From: Leptospira broomii serovar Hurstbridge str. 5399
GTDB lineage: Bacteria; Spirochaetota; Leptospiria; Leptospirales; Leptospiraceae
Reading direction: 5' to 3'
DNA length: 64,000 nt
Assembly (NCBI RefSeq): GCF_000243715.2
Contig: NZ_AHMO02000010.1
Span: 1-64,000, forward strand
Shown: piece after piece, positions 52,999 to 63,044 of the stretch
Layout of the letters: the number at the start of each line of letters is the position of its first letter
Position numbering within the stretch: position 1 is the first letter of the stretch
Notes under the pieces: generated by a model
Databases searched by the model: none
The model's input: only the letters and a program-made list of their open reading frames with translations
What the model was told of the DNA's origin: nothing
Translations under genes and position numbers: made by a program

Positions 52999-55056
52999 AT
53001 GGAAAACTTAGCTCAATTATTCCAACAGTCTGCTCTTAAGTTCGGCGAAAAAAGCGCATTTCGCTACAAGGATATTCAGAAAAGGCCGACTTTCCTTAGT
53101 TACAAAGAGCTTTATGAATCCGGGCTAAGTTTAGCCGAAGCATTGATCGAGTTCGGATTGGAAGCGAAAGAGAATGTTGCGATATTTTCGGACAATCGTG
53201 CCGAATGGATGATTACTGATTGTGCAATCATTTTATCCGCGGCAGTTAGCGTTCCACGCGGTTCCGATATAACCGATTCTGAAATCACTTATATAATCAA
53301 TCATAGCCAGAGTAAGATTATTTTCGTAGAGAATAATAGAGTATTGGAAAAAGTTATAAAACAAAAAAAGAATATAGATCATGAAATAACGTTAATATTG
53401 ATGCAATCAGATCCCGAACGGAAAGAAGCGCTCGATATGTACGAATTGCTAAGCAAAGGCCGGAAACTGCGAGAGCAAGGAAGTCGAAACGTAGAAGAGC
53501 GGGTTTTATCCTTAAAATCGGACGACTTATTCACTATAATTTATACTTCCGGAACCACCGGCCAGCCAAAGGGGGTTCAATTAACCCATTCTAATATGAT
53601 TTTTCAAGTTCGCTCAGTTTCGCCTATCTTGGAGATAACGGAAAAAGACCGCGCAATCTCTATTTTACCTATCTGGCATATCTTTGAAAGATTTTTGGAA
53701 TATTGTTTTTTGCATGTCGGCGGAACGACATATTATTCGAACGTTCAGGACTTGAAGCAGAATCTTACGGATTTTAAACCTACGTTTTTCGGCGCTGCTC
53801 CTAGAGTTTGGGAGATGATTTGTAACGGTATTCTCGCTAGAATGACCGATCCCGATCGCACTTCGAGATTGGGTCGAATCTTATTTAAATTGGCTTATAC
53901 TTATTCCGAAAAGAAGAACGAGGCAAAAGCGTTCTTTCTAGGAAACGAACTGGATTTGAAAGGGAGGAGCTCCTTCGCAACGTTTCTAAAAGGGTTACGA
54001 ATGGCGTTCGAATATTTGTTTTTCGGTCCTTTTACATTGTCTGCGATCTCGTTTCTATGTGCAGCATTGATTCCTTTCGGGTATGCTGCGGAAGAAATCA
54101 AAATCTTATTATATACGATCGGCGTGATAGGTCTCTTATTCAATAGTTTCATGCTTGATCAGTTGGTGTTATCGAAAATACGCAAGGATATAGTCGGAGG
54201 ATTTTTAAAAACATCCGTTTCTGGCGGGGGGGCTTTGCCTAATCGAGTGGATCGGACGCTTAATCATTTAGGAATTCGCTTATTGGAAGGATACGGTATG
54301 ACGGAAACTTCGCCGGTAATATCCATTAGAAGAACTGACAAATTCGTAATCGGTTCCGTAGGTCATATCTTACCAAAAACTAGACTCCAAATTCGGACCG
54401 AAAAGAACGAAGTATTATCGGAAATAGACGAAAACGGAAAGTTTACGAAAGGAAAACCAGGCCAGAAGGGAGTCGTTTTCGCAAGTGGGCCGCATATTAT
54501 GAAAGGCTATTATAAAAACCCCGACATCACTGCGGACGCACTGAATGCAGGTTGGATGAATACCGGCGATATTGGAATCGTCAGTTACAATCGCACCTTA
54601 ACCTTAGCCGGCAGGGCAAAAGAAACGATCGTATTGAGAGGGGGAGAAAATGTGGAGCCGGTCCCGATCGAGGCAAAGTTACAGGTTTCCAAGTATATAA
54701 GCCAATGTATGGTAATCGGGCAGGATCAGAAAAATTTAGGGGCGATTATAGTTCCCGATTTTGAGTCTCTTATCGGTTGGGCTAAAGAGAATTACATTCC
54801 CGTTGATTCCATACAGGAATTGCTTCAAAGAAGGCAGGTTATAGATCTGTATCGCAGCGAAATCAAAGCCCTGAATAACGCGAGAAGCGGCTTCAAATCG
54901 TTCGAGCAAGTAACTCCATTTTTATTGATAGTTAAGCCGTTCGAGGTGGGAGATGAGCTAACGAATCTTCTTAAGATGAAACGCGTAACGATAATGGAAA
55001 AATACAAGTATCAGATCGAAGAATTATATAAGTCAGGGGAAACAACTAAGGTTTAA
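52999..55056 (+). CDS. Long-chain acyl-CoA ligase with hydrophobic insert
   Basis: 685 residues of the AMP-forming acyl-CoA synthetase family, activating fatty acids with ATP and CoA. The adenylate motif YTSGTTGQPKG lies at about 183, then LPIWHIFER, GYGMTETSP near 433, and the hinge region GWMNTGDIG and GRAKETIVLRGGENVEP. Residues about 335-390 form an insert with two membrane-like helices (SAISFLCAALIPFGYAA, ILLYTIGVIGLLF) that probably ties the enzyme to the membrane. AAGG precedes the ATG. AraC-type motifs upstream tie it to the FAS operon. It may recapture free fatty acids, or activate imported ones so that they bypass the synthase. Confidence 0.93.
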   Translation: MENLAQLFQQSALKFGEKSAFRYKDIQKRPTFLSYKELYESGLSLAEALIEFGLEAKENVAIFSDNRAEWMITDCAIILSAAVSVPRGSDITDSEITYIINHSQSKIIFVENNRVLEKVIKQKKNIDHEITLILMQSDPERKEALDMYELLSKGRKLREQGSRNVEERVLSLKSDDLFTIIYTSGTTGQPKGVQLTHSNMIFQVRSVSPILEITEKDRAISILPIWHIFERFLEYCFLHVGGTTYYSNVQDLKQNLTDFKPTFFGAAPRVWEMICNGILARMTDPDRTSRLGRILFKLAYTYSEKKNEAKAFFLGNELDLKGRSSFATFLKGLRMAFEYLFFGPFTLSAISFLCAALIPFGYAAEEIKILLYTIGVIGLLFNSFMLDQLVLSKIRKDIVGGFLKTSVSGGGALPNRVDRTLNHLGIRLLEGYGMTETSPVISIRRTDKFVIGSVGHILPKTRLQIRTEKNEVLSEIDENGKFTKGKPGQKGVVFASGPHIMKGYYKNPDITADALNAGWMNTGDIGIVSYNRTLTLAGRAKETIVLRGGENVEPVPIEAKLQVSKYISQCMVIGQDQKNLGAIIVPDFESLIGWAKENYIPVDSIQELLQRRQVIDLYRSEIKALNNARSGFKSFEQVTPFLLIVKPFEVGDELTNLLKMKRVTIMEKYKYQIEELYKSGETTKV

Positions 55057-55060
55057 ATTC

Positions 55061-55088
55061 GGAATGGTTCTTTAGATAGGGCCATTCC
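55061..55088 (+). terminator. Hairpin after the ligase gene
   Basis: GGAATGG and CCATTCC, perfect 7-bp arms with a 14-base loop, directly after the ligase stop codon. Only a short T-rich stretch follows, so read-through into the SpoIIE gene is possible. Confidence 0.4.
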
Positions 55089-55126
55089 TGCTTTGTTCGT
55101 GTATCAGAAATTAGGAGGGGTTTTAG

Positions 55127-58100
55127 ATGGAATTCGGATATTTAAATTTCTATTCTTTCGGTTCCATTTTGGCCGCTCTGTTTTGCTTGTATGTGGCTTT
55201 TTTCTTTCTAAGGATCAAAGAAAGGAGTCAGGCTGCACTTCATTTAGGAATTGCATCCTGCTTTGCTTTCTTCTTTCATTTCGGATATACGATCGGTTTC
55301 TTCACTTTGGAACGATGGGGGATCTACCATCGATGGATAGTCATTCCGTCAGCGCTGCTTGTATTCGCTCAGTTTTCCTTAGTCTTCTTTTATTTCCCGA
55401 CACCAAGAAAAGAAAAGATCGGGAAATACATTTATTTCTTCCTAGTCTTAATCGTCGTAGTCGTGGAGATTCTGTTTATATTGAATTCCCGCAATTCCGT
55501 CGGACGCTTCGTAAAAGGAAGTCATTACTGGGACTTCGAAACATATTCCTTTTACATGATATATTCCGTATTGGTTCTCTTTTTTAACCTTCTTTGCGTA
55601 TTTTTGGGAATCTGGAGGGCTCTCAGCGAGAAAGGGAAAGAAAGGAAAGCGGTAATTTATATGCTTTTCGCATTCTGCATTATTCTCGTCATTCCTGCGG
55701 TAACCAATGCGTTAAATAGAAACGGTTCCATTTCTAGAATCGTTTATCAACAAGCGGTAGACTTATCGTTCGTAATCGGTTTTTTTCTCCTTTTAGTGAT
55801 CTATCTTAATATCGCTAAGGAGAAAACCACGATCCTAAATCGTATCGTCGGCATTTCGATGGCAACCTTCTTTCTTGTATTTCAGATAATAGCTTATTTT
55901 ATATTAATCGAATACGAGCTTGCATTCGATCGGATACAATACCAAGAAGCCAAATTGTCTGTTGCGACTCAAGAAAAAGCGAAAGGACTAGAATATGTAG
56001 TTTCGTATGACATATCTACCCGAAGTTCGAATCAAGTTTTCGGAAAATCCGATCCTATTTCCGAATCGGCAAGAAGGCTCGAAGCTAATTACATGCATCT
56101 CTGGAATTCGCTTAACGACTTGGAGGATCTTCCGGCAAATGAGCGATTACTAAAAACGGAGTCTCTATTAATCGATAGCCCTCCGGAGTTTTTCGCATAT
56201 AAAGCCGCGATTCTGGGATTTCTTTCTTCCCGGGAAAATAAAGCGGTATCGAACATCGAAATGGAAACTTTTTTAAAACGTCTATCCCAGAGAATGATTG
56301 TATTGAACAGTCAATTTGCTCACGTTCAAGATAAGAAGGACTTAGTTCGTATTTCGAAATTATTTTCCTCGAGCGAGCCGGGCGTCACCGAAATGTTAAA
56401 CGAACTTTCTATCACCTACGGACGGGAGCTGCAGGCGGGTGCGTCTGACGATGATTTAAGGCGTCTGGTATTTAATTCCACACTCCCGATTTATCGAGAG
56501 GGAGAACGAATGTATAGGGGGGCCGATTCTTCGAGTATGGCTCAGGAAAGTAAGCCGTTTAGATACTATGTGGCTTATTATCTTGTAAACAAAACGTCCG
56601 GCCGGCTATTCGAAGCCGGATTCGATTACCGCATATACAGAGCCTATCTACATTACCCTTCGTTAATTTTACTTCTCTGTCTGATTTCCATAATGTTTCT
56701 AGTCGTTTTTGGCTTCGAGCTTTTCTTTAAATATGCGTTAATTATCCCGATGAAGGAGGTCGTATCCGGTTTGCAGGAAGTATATGCCGGGAATCTGGAA
56801 TATCGACTGGTCCCTAAAGTCGAGGATGAGATAGGATTTATCGCTAGGTCCTTTAATCATATGGCGGAAAGCATGTTGTCGGCGAGAAATAGTCTAAGGA
56901 ACTATGCCGAAAATCTGGAGTTAAAAGTTAAGGAAAGAACGAACGAACTTGAAATAACTTTAAACGAAGTTAAAGTTCTTAAGGAACAGCAGGATGGCGA
57001 CTATTTCCTGATGTCTCTTCTATTAAAATCTTTAGCCGCTAACCGTGCAAACCACGGGAATGTTAAAGTCGATTTATTAACGGATCAAAAAAAGAAATTC
57101 AAATTTCGCAATTATGACTCTGAGATCGGAGGGGACATCAGCGCTTCGAATCGTATCCAATTGAGAGGGAAAAACTATACCGTCTTTTTGAATGCGGACG
57201 CGATGGGAAAATCGATGCAAGGAGCCGGCGGAGCGCTGGTATTCGGAGCCGTTTTCGAAGCCATCATCGAGCGAACGAAAATCACCGATTCGATCCGAGA
57301 CTATTCGCCGGAAAGATGGCTTAAAAGCACTTTCATGGAGCTCCATAAAGTTTTTCTAAGTTTTAACGGCTCCATGTTGGTTTCCGCCGTGATAGGATTA
57401 GTGGATGAGGAGACGGGCATACTTTATCATTTAAATGCCGAGCATCCGTGGACGGTCTTATATAGAAACGATCAAGCCGGCTTTATCGAGAATGATTTGA
57501 CATTTAGAAAATTAGGAACAGAGGGAATGAACGGTCGGGTCTATGTGAAAACATTCCAATTACTACCAGGAGACGTCATTATCGCCGGTTCCGACGGAAG
57601 GGACGATATACATATCGGATTAAACGAAGCGGGCGAAAAATTGATAAACGACGATCATACTCGTTTCCTGGCGTTCGTGCAATCCGGCCGCGGGAATTTG
57701 GAAAGTATTTTTCATCTTATTTTGTCGGAAGGCCATTTGACCGACGATCTGTCGCTTATTAGAATCTCCTTTAAAGAGAAGGCCATTAAAGAAACAAATG
57801 AAGATACCAAAGAAATACAAGATGACGAACGCGTTTTGAACTTAATCGGTAAGGCTAAGAGAAATGCGCAAGATGAAAATTTCGATGAGGCGATTTCGTT
57901 ATTTAGGCAAATCGAGACTTTAAACGGAAAAATTCCGATTACCAAGAAATACTTGGCCTTCCTATTTATGCGGAAGAAATTATTCGGAGAAGCCGCCTAT
58001 CATGCCGAAGAATATTTGAAACTCCATCCTTTGGACAATGAAATGCTATACTTCGCATCTTTTATGTTACGCAAAAGCGGGAAAATCGAAAGGGCCGCGG

Positions 58101-58309
58101 ATTTGGGTGAAAGGCTTCGTCTCCGGGAACCGAATCACGTTAAGAATTTACTCAATCTATCCCGCATATATTTAGTACTGAAAAAATATGATAGCGCATT
58201 AGCGATTGCCATGGAAGCTTTCGAGTTGGACTCCAAGAATGAGAGAATCGCAAAACTATTGGATCTACTTAAAAGTTTAGGAAAAGAACGAACGCATAAG
58301 GATTCTTAG
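55127..58309 (+). CDS. Membrane SpoIIE-type phosphatase with C-terminal TPRs
   Basis: 1060 residues, paralogous to the gene at 29552: about seven membrane helices (1-235), an extracytoplasmic region of about 270 residues, a helix near 520, HAMP (about 540-600), coiled coil, PP2C phosphatase (about 655-885) and TPRs (890-1055). The metal-site motifs EIGGDIS, NADAMGKS, GSDGRDD and TDDLS are intact. GGAGG lies 8 bases before the ATG. It follows the acyl-CoA ligase gene by 70 bases on the same strand, so it may share its AraC-type control and sense the membrane state that the lipid genes affect. Its partner is not in this window. Confidence 0.92.
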   Translation: MEFGYLNFYSFGSILAALFCLYVAFFFLRIKERSQAALHLGIASCFAFFFHFGYTIGFFTLERWGIYHRWIVIPSALLVFAQFSLVFFYFPTPRKEKIGKYIYFFLVLIVVVVEILFILNSRNSVGRFVKGSHYWDFETYSFYMIYSVLVLFFNLLCVFLGIWRALSEKGKERKAVIYMLFAFCIILVIPAVTNALNRNGSISRIVYQQAVDLSFVIGFFLLLVIYLNIAKEKTTILNRIVGISMATFFLVFQIIAYFILIEYELAFDRIQYQEAKLSVATQEKAKGLEYVVSYDISTRSSNQVFGKSDPISESARRLEANYMHLWNSLNDLEDLPANERLLKTESLLIDSPPEFFAYKAAILGFLSSRENKAVSNIEMETFLKRLSQRMIVLNSQFAHVQDKKDLVRISKLFSSSEPGVTEMLNELSITYGRELQAGASDDDLRRLVFNSTLPIYREGERMYRGADSSSMAQESKPFRYYVAYYLVNKTSGRLFEAGFDYRIYRAYLHYPSLILLLCLISIMFLVVFGFELFFKYALIIPMKEVVSGLQEVYAGNLEYRLVPKVEDEIGFIARSFNHMAESMLSARNSLRNYAENLELKVKERTNELEITLNEVKVLKEQQDGDYFLMSLLLKSLAANRANHGNVKVDLLTDQKKKFKFRNYDSEIGGDISASNRIQLRGKNYTVFLNADAMGKSMQGAGGALVFGAVFEAIIERTKITDSIRDYSPERWLKSTFMELHKVFLSFNGSMLVSAVIGLVDEETGILYHLNAEHPWTVLYRNDQAGFIENDLTFRKLGTEGMNGRVYVKTFQLLPGDVIIAGSDGRDDIHIGLNEAGEKLINDDHTRFLAFVQSGRGNLESIFHLILSEGHLTDDLSLIRISFKEKAIKETNEDTKEIQDDERVLNLIGKAKRNAQDENFDEAISLFRQIETLNGKIPITKKYLAFLFMRKKLFGEAAYHAEEYLKLHPLDNEMLYFASFMLRKSGKIERAADLGERLRLREPNHVKNLLNLSRIYLVLKKYDSALAIAMEAFELDSKNERIAKLLDLLKSLGKERTHKDS

Positions 58310-58764
58310 TCGCCATCATGGAGTGAACTTTTGGTTCGAATTGTCTAGAACTTTCCGTCTTTCAACGGACGGAAAGTTTGCCATCTTTTCCAAGAAGTAG
58401 ATCTTTTGCCACAGAAAGAATACTTTTATTCCTGATACGGATTGGAGCTTTCCTCAAATTAGTCTAAATTTCTTCCACCAAATACTAACGTTAATTTACG
58501 ACTTTTGGGCCTCTGCCCAAAAAAGATATTTATCAAGTAATAAGTTTTTTCTAAAGCCTGATCTGAATTTAAGCTCTATTTAGAAAGCCGATGTTTCCGG
58601 AAATGTTACAATTTTATGCGTAAAAAATCAATTCTTTCGTTTCGAAATAGATTACTCCATTTTATATTACAATAAAATAATCGTACGGTTGAAGAAGACA
58701 ATTTCGTCGGATAGTAGATAAATACCGACTATAATACGTCGTTGAAATTGTTGTAGGAGTTCCA
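58310..58764. other. Intergenic region with two hairpins
   Basis: 455 bases without a gene. An 11-bp stem (AACTTTCCGTC/GACGGAAAGTT) at 58349-58378 is a likely terminator. TTTTGGGC/GCCCAAAA with a CTCT loop lies at 58503-58522. Confidence 0.5.
58349..58378 (+). terminator. Candidate terminator of the SpoIIE-TPR gene
   Basis: Perfect 11-bp arms with an 8-base loop, 40 bases after the stop codon. The following T content is modest (TGCCATCTTTTCC). Confidence 0.5.
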
Positions 58765-59802
58765 GTGGCCGCTTTTCCGTCATTAGATTCGATTTACGAG
58801 GAGAGAAAAACTCCTCGAGGATTTTTAGTCAAGATTAAGCTTGCCAAGATGAACTACGTGGTCTTTACCCCGAAAGGTCCGGAGATCCCGAAAGGTTCGA
58901 AAAATCATTCCATTATCGTACCCGTACCGAAGATCGCATTTTTGGGGGACGGATTCGATTTATCCCACTTTCGGATGGGAGAATTAAGCTTTGTTAATGT
59001 AAATCACGGAAAATTGATAATTCCCTTTCAGCATGTCAATACCGGAAACGAAGTTCGATCAGTTTTTTTAAATAGCGGAAGCGAGTGCGATATTCTTCCA
59101 GTAATTATTCTTCATTATAGGAAAAGCGAAGACTTACTTCAAGCTAGGGCGGCAGGGATTGAAATTCACCATTTGGTTTTGGATGAAAATTTTCCTCGGG
59201 AAGATTTGATATCCCAAAAAATCCGATTCCCTTCGCTTAATATGCTGATTATCAGAAGCAAGGCCGCTCTGCTGGCGGCGGCTGTCCATGATAAAAGCCC
59301 GGAAGATGTAAAGAACGAAATTGAAGGAAACTCGAACGTTATTGATTTCAGGGCGGTTCGCGAGTCCGAGCTTTGCGAGAAGGACAATTTAAATTTACAT
59401 TCCGTTAATCTAGTTTTCTTAGCCCAAGTTCACTTACAAAAGAATGAGCTCGAGAAAGTTAAGCAGCTTCTTTTGGATTTTTCCCTTAACCCAGAAGAAA
59501 TAGCTTTTATCCGTATGTTTCTTGAACTGATGATTCGAAACGATGAAAATAAGGAAGAAAGGAAGAACTGGCATAATAAACTGTTAAATTTGAACGAAGG
59601 GTTTCGTCTTGCCGGATTGATATTGGGAATGAGAGAAGTTGAGTTCGAAGCCGAGCTCGAAAAAGGATTTTCGCAGGAAATCGCTAGTATGGTATTGGCC
59701 CTTTTGGAAAAGGGGCAAGCGGAGTGCAACGGCATAGAGACGGAAATTATATTATGGGAATGGAAACTTAAGACCAGAAGGTTACTCAAAAGAAGTACCT
59801 AA
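58765..59802 (+). CDS. Hypothetical cytoplasmic protein
   Basis: 345 residues from a GTG start with a strong site (GTAGGAG). No signal peptide or membrane segment. The N-terminal third is beta-rich (GFLVKIKLAKMNYVVFTPKG, HSIIVPVPKIAFLG). The C-terminal half is helical, with a TPR-like pair around residues 205-235 (LVFLAQVHLQKNELEKVKQLLLDF). No catalytic motif is recognised. It stands alone between two hairpin-rich gaps. It could be a regulatory or scaffold protein, but nothing in the context decides this. Confidence 0.7.
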   Translation: MAAFPSLDSIYEERKTPRGFLVKIKLAKMNYVVFTPKGPEIPKGSKNHSIIVPVPKIAFLGDGFDLSHFRMGELSFVNVNHGKLIIPFQHVNTGNEVRSVFLNSGSECDILPVIILHYRKSEDLLQARAAGIEIHHLVLDENFPREDLISQKIRFPSLNMLIIRSKAALLAAAVHDKSPEDVKNEIEGNSNVIDFRAVRESELCEKDNLNLHSVNLVFLAQVHLQKNELEKVKQLLLDFSLNPEEIAFIRMFLELMIRNDENKEERKNWHNKLLNLNEGFRLAGLILGMREVEFEAELEKGFSQEIASMVLALLEKGQAECNGIETEIILWEWKLKTRRLLKRST

Positions 59803-60055
59803 AGAAGAAAGATCGTACCTGCCGACTTTTCCCATCAATAAGCTTCGAATTTTAGCGTTGTCGTAGAATTCGAGAGTTTCTCCACATTCCATGCATCGAC
59901 GTCTCTAAAAAATTTATCTTCGATTGAGATAGTTCAGCAATTTCTTCTGCTGGAATTGTTCTAAAATTACTATTCGAGCCGATTTAGCTTCCATCTGATT
60001 ACCTAAATTCAATTGACCGGGAAAAGATGGGATGGTTTTTTGAAATAGAAATCCT

Positions 60056-61027
60056 ATGGATTTAAATTTCAGTAATATCTACTCAGCCTTACTTAGCCCG
60101 ATTCGGATAATCTTTCTCCCTTCGGTAAAAATTTATTGGTTATATCTTTTAAGTTCCGTCATCATCACGGCGGTTTTTATAGTTTGGCAAAAAATCCGGA
60201 TTAAAGATTTTCATGTCGGAAATTATTTGAGTAAGATTTTATCTAGGGAGTATTGGTTTCACAAATCGGCTTTATTAGATTATAAATATTATTTTTTTAA
60301 TACCGTTTTGTTCAGTTTTTATTACGGATATTTTGTTCTAACCGGTGCGAGCGTCTCGGCTTTCGTGAATAACGGTTTAGTTCGTTTATTCGGGGTAGTT
60401 CTTTATGATATTCCCTTCGACTCTCCTACGGTCATTTTATTGTATTCCGTTCTATTTTGGTTGATGAATGATTTTGGAAGATTTCTTGCTCATTGGCTTC
60501 TACATAAAAACCCTTTTTTTTGGGAATTTCACCGACTTCATCATTCTGCAGAAGTTTTAAACCCTCTAACGGTTTATCGAGTTCATCCTGTGGAGGCGAT
60601 TCTGGTTAATTCTCTAGGCGCCTTTTTTTCGGGAACTGTTACCGGACTCGCGATGTTTGCTTTTCCGGAAAAAATTACTATGGTTTCCTTTTTAGGAGTA
60701 AATGCAGGGATCTTTATTTTTAATCTCTATGCAAATTTAAGACACTCGAATATTGCCATTCATTTTCCGAAATGGCTTAGTCATATTTTTTTAAGTCCCG
60801 CCCAACACCAGATCCATCATAGCGTTGATATTCGACTTCAAAATAAGAACATAGGAGTTACGTTTGCTTTTTGGGATTTATTCTTAGGGAGCCTATATAT
60901 TCCTGAGCGGCATGAAACGGAAGAGATAACCTTCGGATTACAGGATGCTAAGCAAGAGGATTTCGAGAATCTTTTCTCCATTTATTTTCTACCTTTTAAA
61001 AGAATCTTTGATATGTTTAAAAGGTAG
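60056..61027 (+). CDS. Fatty acid hydroxylase / sterol desaturase family protein
   Basis: A 323-residue integral membrane di-iron enzyme with four to five helices and the family's histidine clusters: HWLLH (about 144), HRLHHS (about 159), NLRHSN and HQIHHS (about 253). Members hydroxylate or desaturate acyl chains, sterols or carotenoids. The particular substrate cannot be read from the sequence. In a bacterium without obvious sterol genes nearby, a lipid acyl chain is the likelier target. The ribosome site is weak. It is followed by an acyl-CoA desaturase on the same strand 237 bases later. Confidence 0.88.
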   Translation: MDLNFSNIYSALLSPIRIIFLPSVKIYWLYLLSSVIITAVFIVWQKIRIKDFHVGNYLSKILSREYWFHKSALLDYKYYFFNTVLFSFYYGYFVLTGASVSAFVNNGLVRLFGVVLYDIPFDSPTVILLYSVLFWLMNDFGRFLAHWLLHKNPFFWEFHRLHHSAEVLNPLTVYRVHPVEAILVNSLGAFFSGTVTGLAMFAFPEKITMVSFLGVNAGIFIFNLYANLRHSNIAIHFPKWLSHIFLSPAQHQIHHSVDIRLQNKNIGVTFAFWDLFLGSLYIPERHETEEITFGLQDAKQEDFENLFSIYFLPFKRIFDMFKR

Positions 61028-61264
61028 CATTACTTTTTTGAGAATCTATTTTAGAAATCCTTTTGTTTGCATTACGATCAGTTTTCTTCGTTCCTTTATT
61101 TTTATCTTTTATTGCCGAAAACCGGCATAGTTATAATTTCGAGAATAGAATAAATAGAAATCCGTTGACCTCCCCTTTTATTCGATTTACATTAAGTCGA
61201 ATCAATTTTAATCGAACGATCAGTCTGTCGATTTTCGAGCGGAATCTGAATCGAGGGGTAAACT

Positions 61265-62077
61265 GTGATATTCATTTTGATTTTCTTTGCGGGTCATTGG
61301 ATGCTTTCAGTTTTTGTTCAATCATTCTTTCTGCATAGATATTCCGCGCATCGTATGTTTGAAATGGGTAAGTTTTGGGAAAGATTTTTCTACTTTTTCG
61401 CATTTATCGTTCAGGGATCCTCATATTTGAATCCGCGAGCATACGCGATAATTCATAGAATACATCATGCCTATAGCGATTCCGAAAAAGATCCGGTTTC
61501 TCCAATCATATCGAAAGGTTTTTTCGATATGATAAATAGGACTGCCATCGCTTTCAACGGGATTGCGAAAGGGAGTGCGGAAGTCGAAAGAAAATTCAAA
61601 GGTAACTATCCGGAGATAATCCGGCTTGATAAATTCGCGGACTCTTGGCCTGTGCGAATTTTCTTCGGAGGTTGTTACACTTTACTATATCTATTGTTTG
61701 TACCGACCGACGCGATGTGGATGTACGTGTTTCTTCCGATCCATTATTTTATGGGGCCTATACAAACTGCGATTGTGAATTGGTGCGGCCATAAATACGG
61801 ATATAAAAATCATCCGAAACAAAGCGACCATTCTAAAAATACGCTGCCAATTGACGTTTTTATCTTGGGTGAATTATATCAAAACAATCACCATGCTCAT
61901 CCTAATTCGCCGAACTTCGCTTATCGCTGGTTCGAATTCGATCTTACCTATCAGATTATCAAACTGATGCACTTTTTAAAGATCATACGGATACGTAGGG
62001 CGATATGGACTAAACATGGTCGGAAGATAATTCCGGGAACTATTCTTTTTTCCTTGAATGATGTTGCTAAAGTTTGA
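61265..62077 (+). CDS. Acyl-CoA desaturase (Delta-9 type)
   Basis: 270 residues from a GTG start behind GAGGGG. It has the three histidine boxes of the stearoyl-CoA desaturase group: HRYSAH (about 24-29), HRIHHAYSD (about 63-68) and the later NNHHAHPNS (about 209). Membrane segments lie between them. It would insert a double bond into saturated acyl-CoA or acyl-lipid, an apt partner for the acyl-CoA made by the FAS-I in this window. It differs in box spacing from the desaturase at 17409, so the two probably have different positions or substrates. Confidence 0.9.
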   Translation: MIFILIFFAGHWMLSVFVQSFFLHRYSAHRMFEMGKFWERFFYFFAFIVQGSSYLNPRAYAIIHRIHHAYSDSEKDPVSPIISKGFFDMINRTAIAFNGIAKGSAEVERKFKGNYPEIIRLDKFADSWPVRIFFGGCYTLLYLLFVPTDAMWMYVFLPIHYFMGPIQTAIVNWCGHKYGYKNHPKQSDHSKNTLPIDVFILGELYQNNHHAHPNSPNFAYRWFEFDLTYQIIKLMHFLKIIRIRRAIWTKHGRKIIPGTILFSLNDVAKV

Positions 62078-62176
62078 TTGTAAAAACGGCTCTATATTGT
62101 ACTTTAGAAAAGTATGAAATGGACAAGAAAAGTTTTATGATATAGGACCGAGGTTATAAACTGATTTCAAAACCTA

Positions 62177-62737
62177 TTATTTTTGCAAACGTAAGGTGTT
62201 ATCATCCGTATGTGTAAAAGTTTTGCCGTAGATATTCAGTATCGTCGACTGTGAATAAGATAGAAATCCACCTCGGACGGTCAAAGTAATTTGGTACGAA
62301 ATCGTTTGCGCGGTGGCATTCATGAATGGCGACTGTACTATTCCCCAATCAGCATCGCCCGCTTTTGCGGACACCTGAATTTGGGTTGCACTTGCTTCCT
62401 GTTCCGATTTTTGAAATTGCCCGCCCGCGAGCACACAAATGCCTCGGGGAATCACGAATGTATGAAAAACGTTCCGCGTTTTTTCTTCCCACATCCAATA
62501 ACCGGTTTGGTCGTGGAAAACCTTACCGTCCGATTTTCTACTGACAAGTTGTCTATAGTAAAGCCCGGCTAAGATTTGGGATTCTGCGTTAGTTGTTAAA
62601 CCGATAGGTTCGAATGAAATCGATTCGAAATATGGATTTTCTTCTTGGCCTACGGGAAGTGGAGAAATGTCTAATCCTTTATCTCCCTGCCAATTACCGA
62701 TCAGCGCGGATAGGGGACCGTATATGGCTTCTGTCAT
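62177..62737 (-). CDS. Nitrobindin-like (heme-binding beta-barrel) protein
   Basis: 186 residues from the ATG at 62737 (AAGGATC upstream). It matches the THAP4/nitrobindin heme-binding barrel in length and pattern: LSALIGNWQGDKGLDISP at the N-terminus, FHTFVIPRG in the middle, and a C-terminal FTHTDDNTLRL that includes the likely heme-ligand His. True nitrobindins bind or oxidise nitric oxide through ferric heme, while other members are described as fatty-acid-binding-like. Since the window also encodes a NO-producing nitrite reductase, NO handling is an attractive but unproven role. Confidence 0.7.
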   Translation of the reverse strand: MTEAIYGPLSALIGNWQGDKGLDISPLPVGQEENPYFESISFEPIGLTTNAESQILAGLYYRQLVSRKSDGKVFHDQTGYWMWEEKTRNVFHTFVIPRGICVLAGGQFQKSEQEASATQIQVSAKAGDADWGIVQSPFMNATAQTISYQITLTVRGGFLSYSQSTILNIYGKTFTHTDDNTLRLQK

Positions 62738-63044
62738 TATTGATCCTTGTTGGAAATTGTTACCGATTATCAATCCTGTTCATAATCAGTAAACAATAAT
62801 ACTCTTCGAAGCCGGATCGGGTTTAGCAAGACTCCGAAGATCAATAAGGAATATATAATATTTTGAATATACCTTAGTTAAGAACGGACCTGCCGATTCG
62901 CAGGTCCGTGCATATTCCGAGTTCTATTTCGTCCGTATTCTTTTAACTTTCAAGCGTTAATGGAATGCAATACAGAGAGAGTGTGAATAGATTCGAAACT
63001 TCGAATTCCGGTATAAACTCGAAAAATATCAAGCGGCTAAAAGT
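62738..63044. other. Intergenic region
   Basis: 307 bases upstream of the nitrobindin-like gene. It contains a strong terminator for the preceding gene and otherwise nothing recognised. Confidence 0.5.
62884..62909 (-). terminator. Terminator of the DUF2892 gene
   Basis: ACGGACCTGC and GCAGGTCCGT, perfect 10-bp GC-rich stem with a 6-base loop. On the reverse strand TTCTTAAC follows. Confidence 0.65.

Noticed and set aside
58503..58522. TTTTGGGC/GCCCAAAA hairpin as a terminator
   Set aside because: On both strands the second arm is followed by A- or mixed bases rather than T, so it is only a hairpin of unknown role.
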